Assembly: GCA_965212025.1 (NCBI GenBank)
Contig: OZ243039.1
Coordinates: forward strand, 62,001-126,000
Origin: G965212025 sp965212025
GTDB lineage: Bacteria; Pseudomonadota; Gammaproteobacteria; Poriferisulfidales; Oxydemutatoraceae
Direction: 5' to 3'
DNA length: 64,000 bases
The notes beneath the pieces are model-generated. The model worked only from the letters and a program-made list of their open reading frames with translations. It was not told the DNA's origin and made no database searches. Positions 56,502 to 64,000 of this stretch are shown one piece after another; position 1 is the stretch's first letter, and every line of letters begins with the position of its first letter. Position numbers and translations under genes: made by a program.

Positions 56502-57032
56502 ATGGACACAATCGGTTTTACTAAAAAATATTCAAGCCTGTCTAACGTCAAGGATGTCAATTGCATGGCGGAAGTGACTTCCATCGAGAAAAATGGACTT
56601 TCAGTCATCCAGAACGGTCAGCGCTGGCACAGCCGTCTGGCATGCTGGATTAAAGACAGCGTACGCTCCTTCTTTTCGCCCTTGCGAAAAAATACCCGCA
56701 ATACGGCTTGGGATCAGTTGAGTGCTGACTTGAGGAAAGACGATACTATTCAACTAGGCAATAAGGAACTCGCCCAAATAAAAATCGAAAGATGGCAGAA
56801 AAAAGGGGTTCCTTTACGGATAGTGCACATCAGGCAGTTGCTTCGGCAGCTGGATAAAAATTTTGACTACCAAGCGCTCGGTGTATCGGTAAAAAGTGTT
56901 TTGCTTTCCGACCCTGAATTCCCCGATGGAGCGCCCATCGGACTGCCCCTGCCGAATTTTCGCTTGCCTACGGATGGGGCAGAGGTAAATCTAAAGATCC
57001 AGGATTCCTCATACATGGGAACGGACATTTGA
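56502..57032 (+). CDS. Tandem family member 7, N-domain only
   Basis: A 176-residue protein holding the family N-domain (MDTIGFTKKYSSLSNVKDVNCMAEV, GQRWHSRLACWIKDSVRSFFSPLRKN, IVHIRQLLRQLDKNFDY) and a short linker ending YMGTDI. The C-domain is deleted; a scrap AGACGCTGG near 57057 may be its last trace. It has the conserved promoter unit (TACAAC 56441-56446) and ribosome site, so it may be expressed as a short form. It is the last unit of the array, directly before the DUF1326 gene. Confidence 0.65.
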   Translation: MDTIGFTKKYSSLSNVKDVNCMAEVTSIEKNGLSVIQNGQRWHSRLACWIKDSVRSFFSPLRKNTRNTAWDQLSADLRKDDTIQLGNKELAQIKIERWQKKGVPLRIVHIRQLLRQLDKNFDYQALGVSVKSVLLSDPEFPDGAPIGLPLPNFRLPTDGAEVNLKIQDSSYMGTDI

Positions 57033-57165
57033 AAGTGGTGATGGCTTGCTTTAGCAGACGCTGGTAGTATCATGACATTGGCTGTCAGTCTTGGTCGCCA
57101 CCACCTTTCCCGAGAAACCGTTTGGCGGAAATGTGGTTCTGAAAACATACGGAGGAACTGGAATC

Positions 57166-57771
57166 ATGTCTGAAGACTGGAAATTAACCGGGGAGTTTTT
57201 CGAATGTTGCAACTGTGACGTTGTTTGCCCCTGCATTTTTCTCAAGCCACCCAGCAATGGAACTTGCAAAGGGTACCTCGCTTGGCACATCACAGATGGA
57301 ACCATGGGGAGAGTTAATCTCTCACATCTGAATGTGGCAATCTGGCTTGATGCCCCAGGCCTGCTGGTAGACGGCAACATAAAAATGTCTTACTACATTG
57401 ATGAAAGCGCAAGTTCTGAACAACATGATGCGCTTGCTAAAATTTTCACCGGTCAGGCAGGTGGGCACCCCGCAGTTCTTGCCGGGCTCGTGGGTGAGAA
57501 TGTGGGAGTTCATACGGCAAAAATACGCTTTCTCTCAGACGGCAAAAGGAGAGAGTTGGACGTGGAAGGCGTTGGCACCGTCAGAATGAACGCAGTGGAG
57601 GGGGCAGACGGCGGAACGGTCACACTGCTCAATCACCCGCTTGCTGTCGCTCCTGGCTCAGCCACAACGGCTTATGAATCTGAGCATCTGGATTACAGTT
57701 GTGCCGGCACCACGGGTGAACACTCTGGGACATCTGGCCTGGGGGCTCATTTCCAATACAGTTCCGACTGA
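57166..57771 (+). CDS. DUF1326 domain-containing protein
   Basis: A 201-residue protein of unknown function. The start at ATG 57166 follows GGAGGA; the longer frame from 57091 is not supported. The N-terminal FECCNCDVVCPCIF cysteine cluster, the glycine-rich KGYLAWHITDGTMGRVNLSHLNVAIWLD and SSEQHDALAKIFTGQAGGHPAVLAGLVGE are DUF1326 hallmarks. No signal peptide. The Cys cluster suggests metal binding, but no activity is known to me. The stop codon lies inside a 13-bp inverted repeat. Confidence 0.88.
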   Translation: MSEDWKLTGEFFECCNCDVVCPCIFLKPPSNGTCKGYLAWHITDGTMGRVNLSHLNVAIWLDAPGLLVDGNIKMSYYIDESASSEQHDALAKIFTGQAGGHPAVLAGLVGENVGVHTAKIRFLSDGKRRELDVEGVGTVRMNAVEGADGGTVTLLNHPLAVAPGSATTAYESEHLDYSCAGTTGEHSGTSGLGAHFQYSSD

Positions 57772-57804
57772 TATGTGCCGGAGGTCGGAATCCGGCACAT
57801 ATCA
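57769..57804. terminator. Stem-loop at the end of the DUF1326 gene
   Basis: TGATATGTGCCGG (57769-57781) pairs perfectly with CCGGCACATATCA (57792-57804) around a 10-nt loop. The TGA stop is the first base triplet of the stem. No T run follows, so it may be a 3'-end stabiliser or a weak or bidirectional terminator. Confidence 0.6.
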
Positions 57805-58052
57805 GCATATTTCGTAGGCAAACGGCAGCGTGATTGCGTTGCTGGCTCCTAATATAAGCGGCTTGGCTGTAACGGCAGCTCTATCCCGCTGCTTTTCCTC
57901 ACCCATAACCCATTTTGGCGTTCGCTCTCCTGCCTGACAGTGCCTGGAGCAACTTTCGCTTTTTGGTCTGAGCGTCATTCGTGGCTTTGGTACCGGTACC
58001 GAGTCTGTGCGGCTGCCACTAATGACCTTTCCCATCTGGTTCGAGCAGTACT

Positions 58053-59027
58053 TTGACAAGCAACAGAAGTGACTCCGGTCAAAAAACGGAGGTCTGGTAC
58101 ATGGAGGTTGACGCTGACCAAGCGGGTCGTCGCCTTGATAATCTCCTGCTTTCCTTATTACCCGGTATACCGCGTAGCCTGATTTACAAAATCATTCGTG
58201 ATGGACAGCTGAGAGTTCATGGAAAACGCGCCAAACCTCACCAAAGACTGAATGGAGGTGAGCGAATCAGAATCCCTCCCATATTTAACAACGCACGTAC
58301 ACCCCATTGCGGGGCTGCAGCGAACAGCCTTGACTGGCTACGCAAACATATTCTGGCGGAAGAAGGCGGATTTCTGGTAATAAACAAGCCGGCAGGCATC
58401 CCGGTTCACTCGGGTAGCGGCCTAGGCTATGGCTTGGTCGATATGCTGAAAACTGCGGGTCTACTGAACACAGACAGACACTGGCTCGTGCACCGTCTTG
58501 ACCGGGACACCACTGGCTGCCTGGTCATTGCCAAAAGCTACCGTGAAGCCCAGCATCTGCATCAGCAATTTGCCGAAGCCAAAGTTGAAAAACACTACTT
58601 GGCACTGGCACTTGGTCGCATAAATACGAGACAGGAGATATTCGCACCGTTGGAGATATTCGACGACCGTTCGCTCCCAAAGGTTCGGGTCAGTAGCGAG
58701 GGGAAGTCAGCGCACACGACTTTTTCACCGCTGGAGCCAGTCGGTGATTTCCACACTTTACTGAAAGTTCAACCCCACACTGGACGCATGCACCAGATCC
58801 GCGTTCACGCGGCTCATTGGGGTCACCCTTTGGCAGGAGACGGCCGTTATGGAGACTTCATGCACAACCGCCTCCTCAAAAAGAGCGGCCTGAACCGTGT
58901 TTTTTTACACGCGTCTGCCCTCTCTTTTGAGCACGAAGGCAAGAACCGGAAATTCGAGGCCGCCTTGCCAGTTGATCTTGAAAAAGTATTGGCAGCTTTG
59001 AGCCAAAACAGGCACAAGATTGCCTGA
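58053..59027 (+). CDS. rluC: 23S rRNA pseudouridine synthase, RluC type
   Basis: Converts uridines 955, 2504 and 2580 (E. coli numbering) of 23S rRNA to pseudouridine if it matches RluC. 324 residues from TTG 58053; ATG 58101 is a possible later start. An S4 RNA-binding domain covers about 24-75 (GRRLDNLLLSLLPGIPRSLIYKIIRDGQLRVHGKRAKP). The catalytic Asp150 is in HRLDRDTTG. LKVQPHTGRMHQIRVHAAHWGHPLAGDGRYG is the RluA/C/D signature. The genomic place, before sppA, maf, rpmF, plsX and fabH, is that of rluC. The usual divergent rne is not present upstream. Confidence 0.93.
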   Translation: MTSNRSDSGQKTEVWYMEVDADQAGRRLDNLLLSLLPGIPRSLIYKIIRDGQLRVHGKRAKPHQRLNGGERIRIPPIFNNARTPHCGAAANSLDWLRKHILAEEGGFLVINKPAGIPVHSGSGLGYGLVDMLKTAGLLNTDRHWLVHRLDRDTTGCLVIAKSYREAQHLHQQFAEAKVEKHYLALALGRINTRQEIFAPLEIFDDRSLPKVRVSSEGKSAHTTFSPLEPVGDFHTLLKVQPHTGRMHQIRVHAAHWGHPLAGDGRYGDFMHNRLLKKSGLNRVFLHASALSFEHEGKNRKFEAALPVDLEKVLAALSQNRHKIA

Positions 59028-59114
59028 TATGGATATACTGCGCCGGCACACCCCAAACACGGGGCATTGGCACGCCAGGAAAAGCAACGAGCACTTTTAA
59101 GGAGACCCAGATCA

Positions 59115-60062
59115 ATGGAAAAAAACCAAGAGTTTGCAATGACGGAACTCGGAAGAATGGTCATGGCAGATCGCCGTAAAGCCCGTCGCTGGAGCATTTT
59201 CTTTCGCTTGTTGTGGACGCTGCTGCTCATCGTATTGGCAGTCGCGTATGTGCGTAGCCCGGAACCACACTCCGACTCCATGTACTTGAGTGGCGAAAAA
59301 TCTTCGCCGCACACCGCGCTCGTAAAACTGCACGGACCCATCTTTATTGACGGGCCAACATCTGCTGAACAAATAAATATGGCACTTCGGGAAGCTTACG
59401 GGAACGAAAATTCGAAAGCGGTCGTTCTTGAAATCGACTCGCCCGGTGGAAGCCCTGTTCAATCCGGGAGAATCTACGACGAAATAAAACACTTGGGTCG
59501 GCTACATCCAGACAAACCCCTGTACGTAGTGATAGACGATATTTGCGCCTCAGGTGGCATGTACGTAGCCGTTGCCGCCAGCACCATCTACGCAAACCAG
59601 GCCAGCGTCGTGGGGTCGATCGGCGTCATCGCTCCTGGCTTTGGCTTTGTCGACCTGATTGAAGAATTGGGAATAGAGCGAAGGGTGTTAACCGCAGGGA
59701 CTCACAAAGCCTTGCTGGACCCTTTCAAAGCAAAAGATCCGGCTGAGGTAGCGAATATTCAGCAGGTGCTGGATGACATTCACCAACAGTTCATTGCCCG
59801 CGTGAAAGTAGGTCGTGGCGACCGCCTGGCGGACGACAGTGAAATTTTCAGTGGTTTGGTTTGGACCGGAGAAAGGGCAAAGGAGCTCGGTCTCATTGAC
59901 GGTTTTGGAAGTACCCGCTACGTAGCCGAAGAGATCATCGGGGAAAAAGCCATCGTCGAGTACCGTGCCCATGAAACCCTGGTCGAAGAGTTCATCGGCC
60001 GTTTCGGCAGCACCCTACTCAATACTTCCTATCGTTTCTTCAATAGCCCCAGGTTGCAATAG
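59115..60062 (+). CDS. sppA: Signal peptide peptidase SppA, short (S49) form
   Basis: A 315-residue membrane-anchored serine peptidase that degrades cleaved signal peptides. AAGGAGA about 10 nt upstream supports ATG 59115. A single membrane helix spans about 28-46 (FFRLLWTLLLIVLAVAYVRS). The S49 domain has VVLEIDSPGGSPVQSG, the catalytic Ser146 in DDICASGGMYVA, GSIGVI, and the general base Lys198 in AGTHKALLDPF. Its final about 17 codons form the first unit of the 121-bp repeat array that follows. Confidence 0.94.
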   Translation: MEKNQEFAMTELGRMVMADRRKARRWSIFFRLLWTLLLIVLAVAYVRSPEPHSDSMYLSGEKSSPHTALVKLHGPIFIDGPTSAEQINMALREAYGNENSKAVVLEIDSPGGSPVQSGRIYDEIKHLGRLHPDKPLYVVIDDICASGGMYVAVAASTIYANQASVVGSIGVIAPGFGFVDLIEELGIERRVLTAGTHKALLDPFKAKDPAEVANIQQVLDDIHQQFIARVKVGRGDRLADDSEIFSGLVWTGERAKELGLIDGFGSTRYVAEEIIGEKAIVEYRAHETLVEEFIGRFGSTLLNTSYRFFNSPRLQ

Positions 60063-61130
60063 GACAGAATTCAACGCTCCTTGCGGCACTAACAGCAAAA
60101 ACGGCGACAGAAACCTAATTCAGGGAACGCGGCACCCTACTCAATACTTCCTATCGTTTCTTCAATAGCCCCAGGTTGCAATAGGACAGAATTCAACGCT
60201 CCTTGCGGCGCTAACAGCAAAAACGGCGAAGAAGCTCAACTCAGGGAACGCGGCACCCTACTCAATACTTTCCATAGTTTCTTCAGTAACCCAGGTTGCA
60301 ATAGGACAGAATTCAACGCTCCTTGCGGCACTAACAGCAAAAACGGCGACAGAAACCCAATTCAGGGAACGCGGCACCCTACTCAATACTTCCTATAGTT
60401 TCTTCAGTAACCCCAGGTTGCAATAGGACAGAACGCTCCTTGCGGCGCAGAATTCAACGCTCCTTGCGGCACTAACAGCAAAAACGGCGACAGAAACCCA
60501 ATTCAGGGAACGCGGCACCCTACTCAATACTTCCTATAGTTTCTTCAGTAACCCAGGTTGCAATAGGACAGAATTCAACGCTCCTTGCGGCACTAACAGC
60601 AAAAACGGCGACAGAAACCCAATTCAGGGAACGCGGCACCCTACTCAACACTTCCATAGTTTCTTCAGTAACCCAGGTTGCAATAGGACAGAATTCAACG
60701 CTCCTTGCGGCACTAACAGCAAAAACGGCGACAGAAACCCAATTCAGGGAACGCGTTCACCCTACTCAACACTTCCATAGTTTCTTCAGTAACCCAGGTT
60801 GCAATAGGACAGAATTCAACGCTCCTTGCGGCACTAACAGCAAAAACGGCGACAGAAACCCAATTCAGGGAACGCGTTCACCCTACTCAACACTTCCATA
60901 GTTTCTTCAGTAACCCAGGTTGCAATAGGACAGAATTCAACGCTCCTTGCGGCACTAACAGCAAAAACGGCGACAGAAACCCAATTCAGGGAACGCGTTC
61001 ACCCTACTCAACACTTCCATAGTTTCTTCAGTAACCCAGGTTGCAATAGGACAGAATTCAACGCTCCTTGCGGCGCTAACAGCAAAAACGGCGACAGAAA
61101 CCCAATTCAGGGAACGCGGCACCCTGCAGC
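60011..61130. repeat. 121-bp tandem repeat array over the sppA/maf convergent junction
   Basis: Nine units counted by the start of CACCCTACTCAA at 60011, 60133, 60254, 60375, 60516, 60637, 60758, 60879 and 61000, ending at 61120. Periods are 120-122 bp except one of 141 bp, which carries an extra about 20-bp partial duplication (CGCTCCTTGCGGC). The first unit is the sppA 3' end; the last runs into the maf 3' end, whose stop (61107-61109) lies inside the repeat. Later units differ by small changes (GCGGCACC versus GCGTTCACC; GTTTCTTCAGTAACC). Because 121 is not a multiple of three, no long ORF runs through. Confidence 0.97.
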
Positions 61131-61691
61131 ACGCAACATCCGACACACAGCAAGCAACGGCAAACCAGTCAAGGCGGTCGGGTCGTCAGCACGTATATGT
61201 TCCACCAAAGCAATGCCCAAGCGCTCATTGCGAAAACTACCCGCGCATGACCAAGGTTTTTCCAAAGCCAGATAGCCGGCAATCTCCTGCTCTGACAATG
61301 TTCGAAAGCGAACTTCTGTCCTGACGTTTTCCACCCACTCGCGTTGTCGAGCGGGGTCAAGCAAGCAAACGCCCGTATGAAAATGAACCGTGCGGCCAGA
61401 AACCTGATTGAGCTGCTTCCTGGCATTGGCATGGTTTCCCGGCTTGCCGATAAAAACCCCGTCAAGACTGACGCATTGGTCAGAGCCGATAATAAGTGCG
61501 TCAGGATGATTTTTCACCATGACCCGTGCTTTTTCGTGCGCAAGACGTGTCACCAACCCGGAAATATCTTCTCCCTCGTGCGGCGTTTCATCGATATCCG
61601 GCACCCGAACTTCAAAATGCAGATGCAGTCTTTGCAAGAGCATTTGGCGTGGCTTCGAACTGGAAGCCAGTATGATCTCACGCAGTGACAC
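61107..61691 (-). CDS. yceF: Maf-like nucleotide pyrophosphatase, YceF subgroup
   Basis: A 194-residue nucleoside-triphosphate pyrophosphatase of the Maf family. YceF members prefer 7-methyl-GTP and so clear modified nucleotides. GTG 61691 is chosen because EIILASSSKPRQMLL is the family N-terminus; the longer frame to 61754 adds unrelated residues. Key features are DIDETPHEGE, ALIIGSDQCVSLDG with the catalytic-region Asp, and CAGSFRNERLGIALVE. The last codons (CRVP, stop) are within the final repeat unit, so the C-terminus may have been reshaped by the array. Confidence 0.93.
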   Translation of the reverse strand: MSLREIILASSSKPRQMLLQRLHLHFEVRVPDIDETPHEGEDISGLVTRLAHEKARVMVKNHPDALIIGSDQCVSLDGVFIGKPGNHANARKQLNQVSGRTVHFHTGVCLLDPARQREWVENVRTEVRFRTLSEQEIAGYLALEKPWSCAGSFRNERLGIALVEHIRADDPTALTGLPLLAVCRMLRAAGCRVP

Positions 61692-61693
61692 AA

Positions 61694-62077
61694 TCAGTTG
61701 TTTTTGGCACGTTTTCCCGTACGAAACAAGCCAAAGTATTCGTAGGCAAAACATGCATCAGGAGCGGGCGTTGGCGACTTTGGCGCAGAGACACCGCTCA
61801 CAGGAGCCACCACGCTGAAACCGGATTTTTCGGATCCGGTAAGCAGCAAAGCTTTTCCCGTCCCTGGCATTTTTTTTGCCTCCCCTTCCAAGCTTTCAAC
61901 AAAGCGCGCAACTGCGAACCAGGGAGAACCTCCTGACCAGTACGCATTGATCCACGGTATGCCCCCGCCGCGATAACGCACGACAGTGACCCTGAAGCGT
62001 GTCCCCGCAAAACGTGCCCCAAGACAAGCTTCCAGCGCGGCGAGCACCGCACCGTCCGCCACCCTATCTTGAACCAC
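61694..62077 (-). CDS. Hypothetical protein upstream of yceF (low confidence)
   Basis: Open frame of 127 codons from GTG 62077, ending 2 bp before the yceF start. It contains ACLGARFAGTRFRVTVVRYRGGGIPWINAYW, which looks protein-like, but I do not recognise a family and no ribosome site is clear. In most gammaproteobacteria the opposite strand here carries yceD (DUF177) between maf and rpmF; no yceD frame is readable in this window. It may be a real small gene, a relic or chance. Confidence 0.35.
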   Translation of the reverse strand: MVQDRVADGAVLAALEACLGARFAGTRFRVTVVRYRGGGIPWINAYWSGGSPWFAVARFVESLEGEAKKMPGTGKALLLTGSEKSGFSVVAPVSGVSAPKSPTPAPDACFAYEYFGLFRTGKRAKNN

Positions 62078-62228
62078 AAATATGCACAGTCAACATGTCT
62101 CGCACCTGGATACATTGTAGAATAACCTGCCCTTGAAATTCCTCCTGCAGCTTTTCTACCTGGATGTGCAGGATCTTCGCTCAAAATAAGTCATGCCCAG
62201 GGGAATCGCTTATTGGAGACTTCGGGGC

Positions 62229-62271
62229 TTGACAGGACTTTCACCAACGAACACGAAATCTGGAGGCAACT
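62229..62271 (+). promoter_or_regulatory. rpmF promoter and ribosome binding site
   Basis: A consensus -35 TTGACA lies at 62229-62234. The -10 about 17 bp later (CACGAA) is poor. CTGGAGGC just before ATG 62272 is a strong ribosome site. Confidence 0.5.
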
Positions 62272-62475
62272 ATGGCAGTTCAGAAAAGCAAAAAGAGCCG
62301 CTCCCGGCGAGGCATGCGCCGCGCGCATGATGCACTGAGCCATCCCACCTTATCTGAAGACCAAACCACTGGAGTGCGCCACCTGCGGCACCATATCGGA
62401 GCAGATGGTTTTTATCGGGGGAAAGAAATCATTCCCGCCCCGGTAGATGAAGAGAGTGAGGAAGACGAGGAATAA
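62272..62475 (+). CDS. rpmF: 50S ribosomal protein L32
   Basis: A 67-residue ribosomal protein. MAVQKSKKSRSRRGMRRAHD is the invariant L32 N-terminus; the C-terminal tail is acidic (DEESEEDEE), slightly longer than in E. coli. The usual zinc-binding Cys pairs are absent, as in other proteobacterial L32. First of rpmF-plsX-fabH, the standard ribosome/fatty-acid operon. Confidence 0.96.
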   Translation: MAVQKSKKSRSRRGMRRAHDALSHPTLSEDQTTGVRHLRHHIGADGFYRGKEIIPAPVDEESEEDEE

Positions 62476-62542
62476 TCGGCGGTGAGTTGCTTCGCATCAG
62501 GAAATCACGGCGAAACAGCTTTGGCCACAGGCCTTTGACCGC

Positions 62543-63553
62543 GTGCCGCCAACCATAGCCATTGACGCAATGGGAGGTGATCTCGGCATTGAGGTCACCG
62601 TTCCAGCCTCTGTGAGCGCCTTGTCGGCCAACCCGACTCTGGAACTTATTCTGGTTGGTAAAGAAGAGGAACTGAAAACCGCACTTGCGCTCCACAACGC
62701 TGAAAAAACACCACGTTTGCGCTGTCTGTACGCGAGTGAAACCGTTAACATGGACGACAATATGACAGTCGCCTTGCGCGTGAAAAAGCAATCTTCAATG
62801 CGCAAATGCATTGAATTGGTCAAAAACAAAGAAGCCTGCGCGTGTGTGAGCTCAGGAAATACCGGTGCTCTGTTGGCAATATCCCGCTACGTGTTGCGCA
62901 CGCTCACTGGCATCGATCGACCAGCCATCGTAACCACCCTGCCAAACCAGCGGGGTAAAACCTATATGCTTGATTTGGGAGCCAATATAGATTGTAAAGC
63001 CGAGAACCTTTTTCAATTCGCCGTCATGGGTTCGGTTCTGTGCGCTTCGGTGGACCATAAGCCAAAACCGAGTGTGGGCTTGTTGAACGTGGGAAAGGAA
63101 GCGATCAAAGGAAGCGACCGGGTGAAACAAGCAGATCAGCAACTGCGCGAAACCTCACTGAATTACATTGGCTTTGTCGAGGGCACACAAATTTTTGACG
63201 GCTCCGTGGACGTGGTGGTGACAGACGGCTTTACCGGAAACGTGTCTTTGAAAAGCGCCGAGGGCGTAGGAAACTTGATTCTTTCCGAAATTTCCCGGAT
63301 TCTGAACAGGAACTGGCGGACAAAATTGCTTGGCATGGGCACACGCAGCCTACTCAGATCCATTAAAGATTCCCTGGATCCCCGTGGCTACAACGGTGCC
63401 AGTCTGCTCGGCTTGCAGGGTATCGTCATCAAAAGCCACGGCAACGCAGATGCATACGCCTTTGAAAAAGCCATTGACACTGCTTATGCCCAGTTCGAAG
63501 CTCGCACCCCGAGCCTGATTGACGAAAGGCTCGAGACCATCCTTTCCAGATAA
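62543..63553 (+). CDS. plsX: Phosphate acyltransferase PlsX
   Basis: Makes acyl-phosphate from acyl-ACP for phospholipid synthesis. 336 residues from GTG 62543 (PPTIAIDAMGGDLG is the family start). CVSSGNTGALLAISRYVL, TYMLDLGANIDCKAENLFQFAVMGS, VGLLNVGKEAIKGSDRVKQAD and DVVVTDGFTGNVSLKSAEG are all PlsX signatures. Lies 67 bp after rpmF and 2 bp before fabH. Confidence 0.95.
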   Translation: MPPTIAIDAMGGDLGIEVTVPASVSALSANPTLELILVGKEEELKTALALHNAEKTPRLRCLYASETVNMDDNMTVALRVKKQSSMRKCIELVKNKEACACVSSGNTGALLAISRYVLRTLTGIDRPAIVTTLPNQRGKTYMLDLGANIDCKAENLFQFAVMGSVLCASVDHKPKPSVGLLNVGKEAIKGSDRVKQADQQLRETSLNYIGFVEGTQIFDGSVDVVVTDGFTGNVSLKSAEGVGNLILSEISRILNRNWRTKLLGMGTRSLLRSIKDSLDPRGYNGASLLGLQGIVIKSHGNADAYAFEKAIDTAYAQFEARTPSLIDERLETILSR

Positions 63554-63555
63554 AC

Positions 63556-64000
63556 ATGACGTACGCACGCATTGCTGGCACTGGCTCCTACTTGCCGAAA
63601 AAAACCGTAAGCAATGCGGATCTGGAAAAAATATTGGATACCAGCGACAAATGGATACTCTCCCGGTCGGGCATCGCCAACCGGCATATCGCTGCCCCTG
63701 ACGAAACTTGCCACCAGCTGGCAAAGCAGGCTGCGCTAGCGGCTTTTGAAGCTTCCGGCAGCCGTGAAGTTGATTTGATCATTGTTGCGACCACGACCCC
63801 GGACAAGTATTTCCCCAGTACGGCTTGCCTGCTACAAAAAGCGTTGGGGATTGCTGACTGCCCGGCTTTCGACGTACAGGCGGTCTGCACAGGATTTATT
63901 TACGCACTGGATATCGCAAACCGCTTTATCAAAACGAAAGGTGCCACGCGCGCGCTAGTGGTAGGTTCCGAGGTCATGTCCCGCATCGTGAACTGGAATG
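63556..64000 (+). CDS. fabH: 3-oxoacyl-ACP synthase III, partial (C-terminus outside window)
   Basis: Initiates fatty acid synthesis by condensing acetyl-CoA with malonyl-ACP. 148 codons are present from ATG 63556. MTYARIAGTGSYLPKKTVSN, DTSDKWILSRSGIANRHIA and AFDVQAVCTGFIYAL with the catalytic Cys111 identify FabH. The usual RTGI is RSGI here, a mild change. The His and Asn of the triad lie beyond the window. Confidence 0.95.
   Translation, partial: MTYARIAGTGSYLPKKTVSNADLEKILDTSDKWILSRSGIANRHIAAPDETCHQLAKQAALAAFEASGSREVDLIIVATTTPDKYFPSTACLLQKALGIADCPAFDVQAVCTGFIYALDIANRFIKTKGATRALVVGSEVMSRIVNWN

Noticed and set aside
60011..61130. CRISPR array
   Set aside because: The whole 121-bp unit is repeated with no unique spacers, and no cas gene is in the window.
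60955..61146. Small ORF in the 121-bp array
   Set aside because: It arises from repeat sequence; the unit length is not a multiple of three and no start signal is present.

Overview
The window reads as chromosomal DNA of a gammaproteobacterium. The housekeeping blocks keep typical gammaproteobacterial orders: rnhB-dnaE, recJ-prfB (with the programmed +1 frameshift), thpR-oligopeptidase B, glcDEF, and rluC-sppA-maf(yceF)-rpmF-plsX-fabH. Host association is only suspected. It rests on large decaying surface-glycan and unknown-protein families, many pseudogenes and slippage tracts; nothing in the window names a genus.

Layout. 1-3.8 kb: dnaE (partial, minus), rnhB (minus) and a divergent Gfo/Idh oxidoreductase. 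3.8-30.9 kb: an AT-richer, highly rearranged LPS/capsule locus. It holds four intact family-25 glycosyltransferases plus several broken or fused ones, two pyruvyl-transferase-family genes, a PP-loop protein, a capsule-synthesis-like transferase, a family-8 and a family-2 glycosyltransferase, one intact and one frameshifted methyltransferase, and three copies of a tail-anchored coiled-coil protein gene. Between them lie many relics of the same genes. 31.4-48.9 kb: argC, a membrane protein, thpR, ptrB, yccA-like, DUF423, serS, glcDEF, a CPA2 antiporter, prfB and recJ. 49.1-57.1 kb: a tandem array of at least seven paralogues of an unrecognised protein, several broken and one split at a C10 tract, interrupted by tRNA-Leu(UAA) and tRNA-Cys(GCA). 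57.2-64 kb: a DUF1326 gene, then rluC, sppA, a 121-bp repeat array, maf/yceF, rpmF, plsX and the start of fabH.

How it works together. The 4-31 kb region looks like a surface polysaccharide factory that is repeatedly duplicated, truncated and spliced. Whole cassettes recur, and at least one ORF (11091-11843) is a chimera of a capsule-transferase N-terminus and a GT25 C-terminus. This resembles a reservoir for glycan variation, although neutral decay explains part of it.

Two independent tandem arrays (DUF423/serS and sppA/maf) have the same design. In each, the repeat unit is the junction of two convergent genes, including both 3' ends, so both complete genes survive at the edges. Together with the microhomology at the chimera joint and the tandem 5' duplication of serS, they suggest a genome with unusually active short-homology duplication.
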